From Brevibacillus sedimenti (GTDB lineage: Bacteria > Bacillota > Bacilli > Brevibacillales > Brevibacillaceae), in assembly GCF_020923495.1 (NCBI RefSeq), contig NZ_CP064048.1, positions 1,476,001-1,540,000 of the forward strand: a DNA stretch of 64,000 nucleotides. Reading direction: 5' to 3'. The stretch's first letter is position 1; each line of letters starts with the position of its first letter. Of this stretch, positions 35,290-44,566 are shown piece by piece. The notes below the pieces were generated by a model. That model saw nothing but the letters and a program-made list of their open reading frames with translations. It did not search any database and had not been told where the DNA came from. The position numbers and the translations under genes are program-made.

Positions 35290-35721
35290 GTGACAGAGCC
35301 TTTTTCAGAACAAGTCAACATCGCTACAGAGGCGGACATTGTCACGGCCAGGCAGATCGGCCGCAACATGGCGAGACAATTGGGCTTTGGCACCATCATG
35401 CAGTCCCGCATCGCCACCACCATTTCCGAATTGGCCCGCAACATCTACCTGTACGCGGGCAGCGGCACGATTTTCATCGAACAGGTGGAGCGGGACAGCC
35501 GTATCGGGTTGCGGATCACGGCTGCCGACACCGGTCCGGGCATCGCCGATATGCGCAAGGCGATGGAGGACGGGTATTCCACCTCAGGCGGTTTGGGAGC
35601 CGGACTGCCGGGTGTGAAGCGGATGATGGACGAGTTTTTTCTGGAGAGCGTTCCCGGAAAAGGAACGCGTGTCATCGTTGTCAAGTGGCGGAACGAAGCG
35701 GGGGGAGGTGACCCCGATTGA
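35290..35721 (+). CDS. rsbT: RsbT-type serine kinase, activator of RsbU
   Basis: A 143-residue GHKL-ATPase-fold kinase. The N box ISELARNIYLYA, G1 DTGPGIAD, and G2 GGLGAGLPGVKRMMDEF are present; the short length and STSGGLGAGL pattern fit RsbT, which phosphorylates RsbS/RsbR and, when free, turns on RsbU. GTG 35290 follows GAAGGAG. In B. subtilis rsbR and rsbS precede it; here the gene just upstream is ndoA and a terminator lies between. So it must either be partnered by RsbR/S encoded elsewhere or be controlled differently. Confidence 0.92.
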   Translation: MTEPFSEQVNIATEADIVTARQIGRNMARQLGFGTIMQSRIATTISELARNIYLYAGSGTIFIEQVERDSRIGLRITAADTGPGIADMRKAMEDGYSTSGGLGAGLPGVKRMMDEFFLESVPGKGTRVIVVKWRNEAGGGDPD

Positions 35722-36719
35722 CGTATGACGACCTGGAAGAACAGTATGCACGGTTGTTGAGAGATTACCGGGAGGGCAAAGGAGAAGCCCCTTTGTACGG
35801 CGCCCAGCAGTTGGGCAAGCAGCTCTTGGCCCGCAACGTCTCCCCGGAAGAGCTCGCCGACCTGCACGGACGGGCGCTGGAGCGTTTGGGGCCGGTTCCC
35901 GAGTTCGTCCGGGAGTCGTTTCAGATTTTGACGGAAATCATGATCGAGTATGGGAACGCGTACCGCTCGATTCACAGTTGGCGGAGCCGGCACCAGCAGT
36001 TGGAGTCGGAAATCGCCGTAGCTTCCGCGATGCAGCAGGCACTGCTGCCGCAGCGGCTGCCCTCCTGCCCCGGTGTGGATGTAGGGCTGGTCAGTGTGCC
36101 GGCCAAACAGATGAGCGGCGATTACTACGATTTTGTCTGCCACGACAGTCACAGGTTCAGCCTCGCGATCGCCGACATAACGGGGAAGGGTATCCCCGCC
36201 GCCATGTGCATGTCGATGCTCAAATATGCGATCGACGGCCTGGGCGAGATGGAGCTGGGGCCGGCAGGCATCCTGCGTCATTTGAACAATGTCGTGGAGC
36301 GGAACCTCGATCCGAGCATGTTTGTCACGATGGTGTACGGCCGTTACGACGCGGATGTTCACCGCTTTTGCTACGCGACGGCGGGACATGAACCGGGCTT
36401 TTTGTACCGGCGGGCCGAGGACCGCTTTTACGATCTCGAAGGCAGGGGCGCAGCTCTGGGGATTGCGCCGGGAAGCACGTACGAGGAGCGGGAAGTCGAG
36501 CTCGAACCGGGAGATTGCCTCATCCTGTTGACGGACGGCGTGACGGAACGCAAGGTAGGACGGGCGTACTTCCAACGGGAGGAGCTGGTTTCCTATCTGC
36601 AGGGGGAAGTGGGAGTGCCGGCCCAGGAGATGGCCAACCGTCTCTACCACAGGCTGCTGCTCCTCTCCCAGTTTGAACTGCCGGATGATTACACCATGAT
36701 CGTACTTCGACGGACGTGA
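35718..36719 (+). CDS. rsbU: RsbU-type PP2C phosphatase
   Basis: A 333-residue phosphatase that dephosphorylates RsbV and so frees sigma-B. An N-terminal four-helix RsbT-binding domain (about residues 1-80: LEEQYARLLRDYREGK, LLARNVSPEELADLHGRALE) precedes a linker and a SpoIIE/PP2C domain with GDYYDFV, DITGKGIPAAMCMSML, and LLTDGVTERK; metal-binding Asp residues are present. TTG start overlaps the rsbT stop by 4 bases; GGGGGAGGTG lies 7 bases upstream. The RsbT-binding domain keeps the T-to-U step plausible. Confidence 0.93.
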   Translation: MTYDDLEEQYARLLRDYREGKGEAPLYGAQQLGKQLLARNVSPEELADLHGRALERLGPVPEFVRESFQILTEIMIEYGNAYRSIHSWRSRHQQLESEIAVASAMQQALLPQRLPSCPGVDVGLVSVPAKQMSGDYYDFVCHDSHRFSLAIADITGKGIPAAMCMSMLKYAIDGLGEMELGPAGILRHLNNVVERNLDPSMFVTMVYGRYDADVHRFCYATAGHEPGFLYRRAEDRFYDLEGRGAALGIAPGSTYEEREVELEPGDCLILLTDGVTERKVGRAYFQREELVSYLQGEVGVPAQEMANRLYHRLLLLSQFELPDDYTMIVLRRT

Positions 36720-36744
36720 GCACAGCATACGGGAGGGAGTTCGG

Positions 36745-37098
36745 ATGGACCTGACGATTACGCACACGAGCAACGGCGGTGAACACGTGCTGGTACTCGC
36801 AGGGGAAATTGACGCCTATACGGGGCCGCAGCTAAAGGAGCGCCTGCTGCCGCTGGTCAACCAGCCGGACGTAAGGAGCGTCGCTGTGGATCTGACAGCC
36901 GTTGAATACATGGACAGCACGGGGATCGGGATTTTTGTCGCGGCGATGAAAGTGTGCAGGCAGACGGGCTGCCGGCTCCTTGTGGAACGCCTGTCGCCGC
37001 GGGTGGAGCGGCTGTTTCGGCTCACCGGATTGTATGAACGAATTGTTCCCCGCAAAGGAGAGAGCGACGAATGGCGCAACGACCTGAGGCCGATGTGA
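36745..37098 (+). CDS. rsbV: RsbV anti-anti-sigma factor (STAS)
   Basis: A 117-residue STAS domain protein that binds RsbW when unphosphorylated and releases sigma-B. The phosphorylated serine is Ser58 in EYMDSTGIGIF. An ordinary STAS core precedes an about 25-residue tail. It overlaps the start of rsbW by 28 bases, so translation is coupled. GGGAGGGAG precedes the ATG. Confidence 0.95.
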   Translation: MDLTITHTSNGGEHVLVLAGEIDAYTGPQLKERLLPLVNQPDVRSVAVDLTAVEYMDSTGIGIFVAAMKVCRQTGCRLLVERLSPRVERLFRLTGLYERIVPRKGESDEWRNDLRPM

Positions 37099-37562
37099 TC
37101 CGACTGACGCTGCCGGCCCAGGCGGAGTATGTGGGCGTTGTCCGCCTGACTGTTTCGGGCATTGCCAACCGGATGGGATTTGCCTACGAGGAGATCGAAG
37201 ACATCAAGCTGGCGGTGGCCGAGGCCTGTACCAATGCGGTGAATCACGCTTACGACCGCGCCGCCGAGGAGATGGAGCTGAGCGTCACCTGCCGTGTCTT
37301 CCCGGATCGCCTGGTCATCGAAGTGGCCGATCAGGGGAAAGGGTTTTGGTTTGACAGAGAGCCGGCAGATTTGCGGCCAATCCACCCCGATGCCGACCTC
37401 GATGACGTGGCCGAAGGAGGACTGGGGCTGTTCCTGATCCATGCGCTGATGGACGAGGTGGACGTTCAGGTGAGCGAGGGAGTGACGGTCACCATGACCA
37501 AGTACCTGCGGGGGGATGGGGTGGCTTGTGATGACCGGGCGGATTCCGAAGCGGAAGCCTAG
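37071..37562 (+). CDS. rsbW: RsbW anti-sigma-B factor/serine kinase
   Basis: A 163-residue GHKL kinase that binds sigma-B and phosphorylates RsbV. N box AEACTNAVNHAY, G1 VADQGKGF, G2 EGGLGLFLIHALMDEV are all in place. ATG 37071 follows AAGGAGAG. Its C-terminus overlaps the start of sigB by 32 bases. It is slightly longer than RsbW of B. subtilis (160 residues). Partner switching RsbV:RsbW:SigB follows established work in that species. Confidence 0.95.
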   Translation: MAQRPEADVIRLTLPAQAEYVGVVRLTVSGIANRMGFAYEEIEDIKLAVAEACTNAVNHAYDRAAEEMELSVTCRVFPDRLVIEVADQGKGFWFDREPADLRPIHPDADLDDVAEGGLGLFLIHALMDEVDVQVSEGVTVTMTKYLRGDGVACDDRADSEAEA

Positions 37563-38313
37563 CCGCGAAGAACTGATACGGCTGGTCGGCGCGTTTCGTG
37601 AGACAGGGGACCCCGGTCTGCAGGAGACACTGGTGCGCGCCTATACCCCACTCGTCGAGACGCTTGCGAGAAAATTCGTGCGCGGCCGGATTTCCTACGA
37701 GGACGTGTTTCAGGTGGGCATGCTCGGGCTGCTTGCCTCCTTACGCCGGTTTGACCCTGCGCTGGGCCGCACGTTTGAGAGTTTTGCCGTGCCGACCATT
37801 GTCGGGGAGATCAAACGCTACATCCGCGACAAGACCTGGAGCGTCCACGTCCCCCGGCGGATCAAGGAGCTGAGCCCGAAGATCAAGCGTATCGCGGACG
37901 AACTGACTGCCCGCCTGCAGCGCTCCCCGCAGATTGCGGAAATCGCGGAAGCACTCGGCATCAGTGAGGAGGACGTGCTGGAGACGCTGGAGATGGGACG
38001 GAGCTACTATTCCCTGTCGATCGACAGCGAGCTGGAGTCGGACAGCGACGGCAACGCCGTCTCGCTTCTGGACATGGTCGGGGTAGAAGAGGAAGGGTAT
38101 GACCGGATCGACCGGCAATTGATGCTGGACCGCGCCCTGCATGCTTTGGACCAACGGGAACAGGCCATCATTCATCTTACGTTTTTTCGGAATTTGAGCC
38201 AAAAGCAGGCAGGGGATCTGCTGGGCATGTCCCAGATGCACGTTTCGCGGCTGCAGCGCAGGGCTCTCGGCAAACTGCGCGCGGCGCTGCAAGCTGACAA
38301 TCCGACATCATAA
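37531..38313 (+). CDS. sigB: Sigma-B general stress sigma factor
   Basis: A 260-residue sigma-70 factor of the SigB/SigF/SigG group. Region 2 YEDVFQVGMLGLLASLRRFDP, region 3, and region 4 with the helix-turn-helix LSQKQAGDLLGMSQMHVSRLQRRAL are intact. It directs RNA polymerase to general stress genes. Start ATG 37531 is preceded by GGGGTGG; an in-frame ATG at 37516 is the alternative. There is no rsbX after it; the next gene is tex. A terminator ends the operon. Confidence 0.94.
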   Translation: MTGRIPKRKPSREELIRLVGAFRETGDPGLQETLVRAYTPLVETLARKFVRGRISYEDVFQVGMLGLLASLRRFDPALGRTFESFAVPTIVGEIKRYIRDKTWSVHVPRRIKELSPKIKRIADELTARLQRSPQIAEIAEALGISEEDVLETLEMGRSYYSLSIDSELESDSDGNAVSLLDMVGVEEEGYDRIDRQLMLDRALHALDQREQAIIHLTFFRNLSQKQAGDLLGMSQMHVSRLQRRALGKLRAALQADNPTS

Positions 38314-38325
38314 CGCAAACGACGG

Positions 38326-38352
38326 CGGAGGTGGAGATCACCTCCGTTTTTT
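38326..38352 (+). terminator. Terminator of the rsb-sigB operon
   Basis: CGGAGGTG (38326-38333) pairs with CACCTCCG (38339-38346), followed by TTTTTT. Confidence 0.93.
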
Positions 38353-38426
38353 GGTCCGATGCGCGCTGGGGGCGATTTGACGGTTGTGATACAATAACCG
38401 CGTAGGATGAGAGCAGGAGGTACGGA

Positions 38427-40586
38427 ATGGACCAAACGTTGATGATCCAGACGATCGCGCAGGAGACGGGCGTCAAGCCGCATCAGGTGGAGCGCACGAT
38501 CGCCTTGCTGGACGAAGGCAATACGGTGCCCTTCATCGCCCGGTACCGCAAGGAAATGACCGGGCAGCTGGACGAAACACAGATTCGCGCCATTGACGAG
38601 CGCGTTCGCTATTTGCGCAACCTGTCCGTGCGCAAGGAAGAGGTTATCCGGCTGATCGAGGAGCAGGGCAAACTGACCGACGAGCTGAAGGCGGCCATCG
38701 AACGCGCCGTCAAGCTGCAGGAAGTGGAGGATTTGTACCGGCCGTACCGGCAGAAGCGGCGGACCCGGGCCACGATGGCCAAGGAAAAGGGCTTGGAGCC
38801 ATTGGCCATGTACCTGTTGGGGTTGCCTGCGGCGGGTGACCCGGCAGCTGAGGCGGCCGCGTACCTCAACCCAGAAAAAGGCGTGGAGTCAGCGGAGCAG
38901 GCGCTGCAGGGAGCAATGGACATCGTGGCTGAACAACTCTCGGACGATGCAGAGATTCGGCAGTGGGTCCGGCAGCGGACGTTCCAGAAAGGGGTGCTGG
39001 TGTCGGAGCAAAAGGCGGAAGAAGCGGACGGGAAAAACGTCTACCAGATGTACTACGCATTCAGCGAGCCGCTGAAAAAGGTGGTTCCCCACCGCGTGCT
39101 GGCGATCAACCGGGGCGAGAACGAAGGCATCCTCAAGGTTGCGGTCGAGGCGCCAGTGGAGGAGATTCTCGCCTATCTGAAAAAACGCGTCATCACCCGG
39201 GAGACGGTGGCCCGCCCCTGGCTGGAAGCGGCTGTGGAAGACAGCTACAAGCGCCTGATCGCCCCGTCGATCGAGCGGGAAGTGCGGTCAGAGCTGACGG
39301 AGAAGGCAGAAGAGAGGGCGATTCACATTTTCGCGGAAAACCTCCGCAATCTCTTGCTGCAGCCTCCGCTGAAGGGCAAAGTGGTGCTGGGCGTTGACCC
39401 GGCCTACCGGACCGGCTGCAAGCTGGCCGTCGTGGACGAGACCGGCAAACTGCTGGAGGTGGCCGTCATCTACCCGACGCCGCCTGCCAACAAGGTGGCG
39501 GAAGCGAAAGCCAAGGTTGTGGAGCTGATCGAAACATACGGCGTGCACGTCGTCGCCATCGGCAACGGAACGGCCTCGCGGGAGACGGAACAATTCATCG
39601 CCGGGGTCTTGAAGGAGCTAAAGCAGAGCGTGTTTTACATCATCGTCAACGAGGCGGGCGCCTCTGTCTACTCCGCTTCGGAACTGGCCAAGGAGGAATT
39701 TCCCGATCTGGACGTGGCCGAGCGCAGCGCCGTATCGATCGCCCGCCGTTTGCAGGACCCGCTGGCTGAGCTGGTCAAGATCGACCCCAAATCAATTGGC
39801 GTCGGCCAATACCAGCACGACGTCTCCCAGTCCCGCCTGGCGGAAAGCCTGCAGTTCGTCGTGGAGTCGGCGGTCAACCACGTCGGGGTGGACGTCAATA
39901 CCGCTTCCCCCTCCCTCTTGCAGTACGTTTCCGGCATTACCCGCCAAGTGGCGAGCAACATCGTGAAGAAGCGGGAGGAGATCGGAAAGTTCACCGATCG
40001 CTCGCAGTTGAAAGACGTGCCTCGCCTCGGGGCCAAAACGTATGAACAGTGCATCGGCTTTTTGCGGATCATGGACGGCGTCAATCCGCTGGACAAAACG
40101 CCGATCCACCCCGAATCCTACGCGGCGGTGCACAAACTGCTGGCGATCATCGGCATCACTCCCGATGAGATCGGCAGCCAGACCTGCCGCGAACGGCTGC
40201 AGGCGCTGGATCTGGCGGAAACGGCGCGGCAATTGGAGATTGGCGAACCGACGCTTGCCGATATTGTCGACAGCCTGCTGCGCCCCGGACGTGACCCGCG
40301 GGACGAACTGCCCAAGCCCCTGCTGCGCAGCGACGTCCTCCAGCTCTCCGACTTGTCCGTGGGAATGAAGCTGCAGGGCACGGTCCGCAACGTGGTGGAT
40401 TTCGGGGCGTTTGTGGACATCGGGCTGAAAAACGACGGTCTTGTCCACATCTCCCGGATGCGCAAAGGCTTTGTCAAGCACCCGCTGGACGTGGTGACGG
40501 TGGGCGACATCGTCGACGTCTGGGTGGTGGAGATTGATGAACAGCGGCAGCGCGTCGGCTTGACGATGATTGCCCCAGAGGAGTAA
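38427..40586 (+). CDS. tex: Tex-like S1 RNA-binding protein (YdcI)
   Basis: A 719-residue nucleic-acid-binding protein. In order: helical N-terminal region, YqgF-like RNase fold (VVLGVDPAYRTGCKLAVVDE, near 320), helix-hairpin-helix domain (VNTASPSLLQYVSGI and DRSQLKDVPRLGAKTYEQCIGFLRI), and C-terminal S1 domain (VGMKLQGTVRNVVDFGAFVDIGLKNDGLVHIS). Tex affects transcription and RNA handling and is close to the elongation factor Spt6. Length and domain order are normal. It follows sigB, as in B. subtilis (ydcI). AGGAGGTACGGA precedes the ATG. Confidence 0.96.
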   Translation: MDQTLMIQTIAQETGVKPHQVERTIALLDEGNTVPFIARYRKEMTGQLDETQIRAIDERVRYLRNLSVRKEEVIRLIEEQGKLTDELKAAIERAVKLQEVEDLYRPYRQKRRTRATMAKEKGLEPLAMYLLGLPAAGDPAAEAAAYLNPEKGVESAEQALQGAMDIVAEQLSDDAEIRQWVRQRTFQKGVLVSEQKAEEADGKNVYQMYYAFSEPLKKVVPHRVLAINRGENEGILKVAVEAPVEEILAYLKKRVITRETVARPWLEAAVEDSYKRLIAPSIEREVRSELTEKAEERAIHIFAENLRNLLLQPPLKGKVVLGVDPAYRTGCKLAVVDETGKLLEVAVIYPTPPANKVAEAKAKVVELIETYGVHVVAIGNGTASRETEQFIAGVLKELKQSVFYIIVNEAGASVYSASELAKEEFPDLDVAERSAVSIARRLQDPLAELVKIDPKSIGVGQYQHDVSQSRLAESLQFVVESAVNHVGVDVNTASPSLLQYVSGITRQVASNIVKKREEIGKFTDRSQLKDVPRLGAKTYEQCIGFLRIMDGVNPLDKTPIHPESYAAVHKLLAIIGITPDEIGSQTCRERLQALDLAETARQLEIGEPTLADIVDSLLRPGRDPRDELPKPLLRSDVLQLSDLSVGMKLQGTVRNVVDFGAFVDIGLKNDGLVHISRMRKGFVKHPLDVVTVGDIVDVWVVEIDEQRQRVGLTMIAPEE

Positions 40587-40633
40587 GTGCCCGGACGTCC
40601 TTCCGTCTCGGCCGAGGGAGGCCGCCTGCACGC

Positions 40634-40669
40634 AAAAAAAAGCGGCCTCTGCTTACTCCAAGCGGCCGC
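40634..40669 (-). terminator. cmpA terminator overlapping its coding end
   Basis: Minus strand: GCGGCC (40669-40664) pairs with GGCCGC (40647-40642) and eight T follow (40641-40634). The 5' arm lies within the last codons of cmpA (GGCCGC encodes Gly/Arg). Confidence 0.8.
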
Positions 40670-40775
40670 CGTGCTTTTCCAAATATAAAAACCAGCAACT
40701 GTTCAACAGGCGAATCTGCCGCACGTCCTTTCCGAAGAAGGCACGCTGCAGTTGCCTGCGCATCCACTGTGGCAT
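40653..40775 (-). CDS. cmpA: Cortex morphogenetic protein CmpA
   Basis: A 40-residue protein, MPQWMRRQLQRAFFGKDVRQ and then IRLLNSCWFLYLEKHGG, matching CmpA of B. subtilis in its MPxW start, the central QIRLLNxCW core and the C-terminal KH. CmpA helps degrade the coat protein SpoIVA when spores fail to assemble the envelope. The ribosome site AGGAGGTA is strong, 7 bases before ATG. Its place between tex and the sprT-like gene on the opposite strand is the same as in B. subtilis. It is too short for routine ORF calling. Confidence 0.93.
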   Translation of the reverse strand: MPQWMRRQLQRAFFGKDVRQIRLLNSCWFLYLEKHGGRLE

Positions 40776-40854
40776 GAGAGTACCTCCTGGCGTCAATCAT
40801 CTATAGGCAATGTATGCCGAAGACGCGCCGGAGGTACCTGTTTCTTTGCGATGC

Positions 40855-41190
40855 TTATTCCTCTTCGTTCAAAAACTCAAGCTGCGCCTGCAGGGCGCGG
40901 ATTTCCGTGAGCAGGGAGATGAGCGGATACTCGCTCTCCTGAAGCGCGGCAAAACAGCGCTCCAGACGGCTGACGTAAGCGAGGCCCTCTTCGATTGTGC
41001 AGGCGTCGCTCAGCAGTTCCAGTCCGGTGCACTCGGCGATGATGACGGGCAATTCCGGACGGTCGGCGATCGTCAGCTTGCCGATCTCCTTGTGCAGCCG
41101 TTTGAGCAATGCGACCAGTTGGTACATATGGGATTCGGGCATGGCGACAAAGCGCAGCCCGGTCTGTTCCTGCAAGATCAGATAACGCAT
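40855..41190 (-). CDS. Conserved-looking hypothetical protein next to cmpA
   Basis: A 111-residue soluble protein, which I do not recognise. It is rich in L and [21 protein letters not shown], then [21 protein letters not shown], and a coiled-coil-like C-terminus [28 protein letters not shown] precedes the ATG, so the start is good. It lies between cmpA (minus) and the sprT-like gene (plus), and points the same way as cmpA with a gap of 79 bases. It may belong to a sporulation unit with cmpA, but that is inference only. Confidence 0.7.
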   Translation of the reverse strand: MRYLILQEQTGLRFVAMPESHMYQLVALLKRLHKEIGKLTIADRPELPVIIAECTGLELLSDACTIEEGLAYVSRLERCFAALQESEYPLISLLTEIRALQAQLEFLNEEE

Positions 41191-41302
41191 AAGTCCTCCA
41201 CCATTCTACGTGTCTTTCCCAACAAGTGTAGCTCATTCATCCGTTACTTTTCAATACGTGCGGGAGAGGTCGAGGGGACAGGCGGAGGACGGGGAGGAAC
41301 CC

Positions 41303-41776
41303 ATGACGGATCAGGAATTGCAGACGCTGGTGGAAACCATCTCGGAGGCGTTTTTTGGCAAGTCGTTTCGCCATCGCGCCCGCTTTAACCGGCGGCTGCG
41401 CACGACAGGCGGGCGGTACTTGCTTCATTCACACGATATCGAATTAAATCCCCGCCATCTGCAAGAGCACGGGGAAGCGGAACTGATCGGCATCATCAAA
41501 CACGAGCTGTGCCACTACCACCTGCACCTGGAAAAACGGGGGTATCGGCACCGCGACCGGGAGTTTCGCGAGTTGTTGAAACAGGTGGGCGGCAGCCGGT
41601 ACTGCCAGCAGGTAAGCGGCGGACGGACGCGGCTGCCCTACCGGTACGAACTGGTCTGCCGGGAGTGCGGCATGCGCTACAAGCGCAAGCGAAAGATGAA
41701 CCCGGCTCGGTACCGCTGCGGCCGCTGCCGGGGCAAGCTGTCGCTCAGGGAGCTGGCGCGGGCGGACGGCAGCTGA
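41303..41776 (+). CDS. SprT-like zinc metallopeptidase-fold protein (YdcK)
   Basis: A 157-residue protein of the SprT family. The zinc signature is HELCHYHLH (His67, Glu68, His71), followed in the C-terminal part by a zinc ribbon (VCRECGMRY and CGRCRGK). The proteins resemble Spartan proteases, but bacterial SprT roles are poorly known. ATG 41303 follows GGGGAGGAA; the longer frame from 41210 is not needed. Location next to cmpA and the thiL gene matches B. subtilis ydcK and ydiA neighbours. Intact zinc ligands suggest metal binding. Confidence 0.9.
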   Translation: MTDQELQTLVETISEAFFGKSFRHRARFNRRLRTTGGRYLLHSHDIELNPRHLQEHGEAELIGIIKHELCHYHLHLEKRGYRHRDREFRELLKQVGGSRYCQQVSGGRTRLPYRYELVCRECGMRYKRKRKMNPARYRCGRCRGKLSLRELARADGS

Positions 41777-41894
41777 CTGTCGGCGGGGAGCGCGCGGGAG
41801 ACAACAGGGCTTGTCAGGGAAAGCCCGCTTCCTTGCGTGCTTTTGGACGACAACGGTATAATGAATGCACTATGTGGAAAAAGGAGCGTTCGCG

Positions 41895-42908
41895 GTGGCG
41901 CACGACGAATTTTCGCTCATCCGCCAGTGGACGAGCCGTTCGGCCGGCCAGGAAGGAAACGGGCTTTCCGTGGGAATTGGCGACGATGCCGCCGTCTTTT
42001 CCCCCTCCCCGGGCATGGAGGTAGTCGCTTGCTGTGACGCCATGGCGGAAACCGTCCATTTTCTTCGGGTGACAATGAAGCCGAGCGATATCGGTTACAA
42101 GGCGGTTATCAGCAACATCAGCGACGTGGCGGCAATGGGCGGGATCGCCCGCTTTGCCCTGGTCAGCATCGCCGTACCCCCGCACTGGACAGCGGCGGAA
42201 TGCCGGGAAATCTACGACGGGATTTACGAGGCGTGCGCTGCGTATGGCGTCCGGGTGATCGGCGGGGATACGGTGGCGGCGCCCGACGCCCTGCACCTGT
42301 CCGTGACTGTATTGGGGGAAGTGGAAAAGGGGCGGGCGCTTCGCCGCTCGGGTGCACGGCCGGGGCAACTCGTGTTTGTGACCGGTCACCTGGGAGGATC
42401 GGCCGCAGGACTTCATCTGCTGCTGCAGACCAGAGACGCGGGAGCGCGCGTGCCGTCTGAGTGGTCGGAGCTTATCGCCTGCCACCAGCGGCCCGCGGCG
42501 CAGATTGAGGCAGGACGCCTGCTGCTTGCGTCCGGATCGGCGGGGGCGCTGAACGACATCAGCGACGGGCTTGCCTCCGAGCTGTGGGAGATCGCAGAAG
42601 CGAGCGGCGTGAGCCTGGTGGTGGACGCAGCGCAGGTGCCGATGCACGAAGCGACCCGTGCGTACGCCGCACAGGCGGGCAGGGACCCGCTGGACTGGGC
42701 GCTGTACGGAGGCGAAGACTATCAGTTGGCAGGCACGGTGGACCCGGCGGGCGCGGAGACACTTGCGCGGCAATGTGCCCAATCGGGCATATCCTTCAGC
42801 ATTATCGGCCGCGTGGAAAAGGGCGGACCGTCCGTCACGCTGTGCCGCGACGGCGTATGCGGTCCGATGGCAAAAGCGGGCTACAATCATTTTGCACAAG
42901 CCGACTGA
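41895..42908 (+). CDS. thiL: Thiamine-monophosphate kinase
   Basis: A 337-residue ThiL: it phosphorylates TMP to thiamine pyrophosphate. The N-terminal GIGDDAAV motif and [10 protein letters not shown] are magnesium/ATP-binding signatures, and [19 protein letters not shown] and [17 protein letters not shown] are also conserved. GTG 41895 is preceded by AAAAAGGAG; the frame reaches back to ATG 41865, where no site is seen. It starts the block thiL-tsaE-tsaB-rimI-tsaD, with short gaps, as in B. subtilis (ydiA-ydiE). Confidence 0.95.
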   Translation: MAHDEFSLIRQWTSRSAGQEGNGLSVGIGDDAAVFSPSPGMEVVACCDAMAETVHFLRVTMKPSDIGYKAVISNISDVAAMGGIARFALVSIAVPPHWTAAECREIYDGIYEACAAYGVRVIGGDTVAAPDALHLSVTVLGEVEKGRALRRSGARPGQLVFVTGHLGGSAAGLHLLLQTRDAGARVPSEWSELIACHQRPAAQIEAGRLLLASGSAGALNDISDGLASELWEIAEASGVSLVVDAAQVPMHEATRAYAAQAGRDPLDWALYGGEDYQLAGTVDPAGAETLARQCAQSGISFSIIGRVEKGGPSVTLCRDGVCGPMAKAGYNHFAQAD

Positions 42909-42926
42909 CAAGAGAGGATGACAGGG

Positions 42927-43397
42927 ATGACATACAGGTGGACGCTGTCCGGAGTCGCGGAGACCCAGCAGTTTGCCGAACGTCTGGCGGAACGGTTGCG
43001 GCCAGGCGACTTTCTGGCGCTGGAGGGTGACCTGGGCGCCGGCAAGACGACTTTCACCCAGGGGCTGGCCCGCGGTCTGGGCGTGAAGCAGGTGGTGAAC
43101 AGTCCGACGTTTACCATCATAAAAGAGTATCAGGGACGGCTGCCGCTTTATCACATGGACGTCTACCGGGTGGGGGACGATGTGGAGTCGCTCGGCCTGG
43201 ACGAGTATTTTTTCGGTGATGGAGTCTGCGTGGTCGAATGGGCTTCCCTGATCGAGGATGTGCTGCCGCAGGAGCGGCTGACGATCATCTTGCGAAACGA
43301 GGGGGCGGACACCCGCCGCATCGAATTCGTGCCGCAGGGAGAGCGGTATGTGACTTTGTGCGAGGAGTTTGATAGTGATGCGCGTACTGGCGATTGA
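42927..43397 (+). CDS. tsaE: tRNA t6A synthesis ATPase
   Basis: A 156-residue P-loop ATPase with [21 protein letters not shown] (Walker A), [13 protein letters not shown], and [13 protein letters not shown] (Walker B-like). TsaE works with TsaB and TsaD in making threonylcarbamoyl-adenosine (t6A) at tRNA position 37. ATG 42927 is chosen with AGAGAGG 9 bases upstream; an earlier ATG lies at 42918. Its C-terminus overlaps the start of tsaB by 20 bases. Confidence 0.94.
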   Translation: MTYRWTLSGVAETQQFAERLAERLRPGDFLALEGDLGAGKTTFTQGLARGLGVKQVVNSPTFTIIKEYQGRLPLYHMDVYRVGDDVESLGLDEYFFGDGVCVVEWASLIEDVLPQERLTIILRNEGADTRRIEFVPQGERYVTLCEEFDSDARTGD

Positions 43398-44100
43398 CAC
43401 GTCCAACCTGGTATTGAGCGTAGCCGTGGTGGAGGAGGGACGTGTGCTGGCGGAAGTGACCACCAACCAGCAAAAAAACCACTCCGTTCGCCTGATGGAC
43501 TGCGTCTCCCGGCTGTTGGACGAGACGGACACGCGGCCGGAACAGCTTGCCGGCATCGGCGTGGCAAAAGGACCCGGATCGTATACAGGTGTCCGCATCG
43601 GTGTCGCCACGGCCAAAAGCATCGCTTGGGCGCTGAACCTGCCCGTCGTCGGCGTCTCCAGCCTGCAGGCGGTGGCGCAAAACGCGCTGGGCTTTCCGGG
43701 ACTGATCGTTCCCTTGTTCGACGCGCGGCGGGGACAAGTTTACAGCGGAGCGTACCGGACAGCAGGAATGGAGGCAGTCGAGGTCCAGTTGGCCGAACGC
43801 ATCATCCTGCTCTCCGACTGGCTGCCGCTGCTGCGCAAAGAAGTCGCAGGAGAACCGATCCTGTTCCTGGGCGAAGACGTCCGATTGCATCGGGAGACGA
43901 TTGCCGCGGCGCTGGGAGATCAAGCCCGGTTTGCTCCGGCTTCGCACAACCATCCGCGGGCGGCCCATATCGGCCTTTTGGCACTGGGCGAGATCGAGCA
44001 CGCCGGATCGGCGCATGCCCTGGTGCCCGAGTATCTGCAACTGGCAGAAGCAGAAGCAAAGTGGCTGGCCCAAAATCAGGAGGGTTCCCAAAAGGAGTAG
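43378..44100 (+). CDS. tsaB: tRNA t6A synthesis protein TsaB (universal)
   Basis: A 240-residue ASKHA-fold protein, paralogue of TsaD without its metal histidines. [20 protein letters not shown] begins it; GIGVAKGPGSYTGVRIGVATAKSIAWALNLPVVGVSSL and LFDARRGQVYSGAY follow. It is the scaffold on which TsaD and TsaE assemble. ATG 43378 follows GAGGAG by 10 bases; TTG 43369 is an alternative. It is translationally coupled to tsaE. Confidence 0.94.
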   Translation: MRVLAIDTSNLVLSVAVVEEGRVLAEVTTNQQKNHSVRLMDCVSRLLDETDTRPEQLAGIGVAKGPGSYTGVRIGVATAKSIAWALNLPVVGVSSLQAVAQNALGFPGLIVPLFDARRGQVYSGAYRTAGMEAVEVQLAERIILLSDWLPLLRKEVAGEPILFLGEDVRLHRETIAAALGDQARFAPASHNHPRAAHIGLLALGEIEHAGSAHALVPEYLQLAEAEAKWLAQNQEGSQKE

Positions 44101-44104
44101 AGGC

Positions 44105-44566
44105 ATGGAGCAACAAGAACCGGTAGGATTTCGCTTTATGACACTGGCCGACGTACAAGCGGTTGCGGAACTGGAGCGGCTGTCGTTTACCACACCCTGG
44201 CCGCCCGATGCGTTTGTCAACGAGCTGACAAGAAACCCCAATGCACGCTACGTCGTTGTCGTGAACCGGGAAAACAAGGTAATTGCCTACTGCGGGATGT
44301 GGGTTGTGCTGGACGAGGCGCACATTACCAACGTGGCCGTGCACCCCGCCTGGCGGGGGAAAAAGATCGGGGAGCGGCTGATGCGTAAAATGATGGAAGT
44401 GGCCGTGGCGTATGGAGCAAGGAGCATGACGCTGGAAGTGCGCCCGTCCAACACCGTGGCCCGACGCTTGTACGCCAAACTGGGCTTTGAGGAGCGGGGG
44501 CTGCGCAAACACTACTATTCGGACAATAACGAAGACGCGATCATAATGTGGGTGACACTGCAATGA
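44105..44566 (+). CDS. rimI: Ribosomal-protein alanine N-acetyltransferase
   Basis: A 153-residue GNAT acetyltransferase that modifies the N-terminus of ribosomal protein S18. The core shows [23 protein letters not shown], the acetyl-CoA loop [21 protein letters not shown] and [30 protein letters not shown] 44105 follows AAAAGGAGTAG; it starts 4 bases after tsaB. Its stop overlaps tsaD (ATGA). The order tsaB-rimI-tsaD is the common one. Confidence 0.93.
   Translation: MEQQEPVGFRFMTLADVQAVAELERLSFTTPWPPDAFVNELTRNPNARYVVVVNRENKVIAYCGMWVVLDEAHITNVAVHPAWRGKKIGERLMRKMMEVAVAYGARSMTLEVRPSNTVARRLYAKLGFEERGLRKHYYSDNNEDAIIMWVTLQ

Noticed and set aside
41814..43622. 602-codon minus-strand frame over thiL-tsaE-tsaB
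   Set aside because: Antisense to three well-supported genes.
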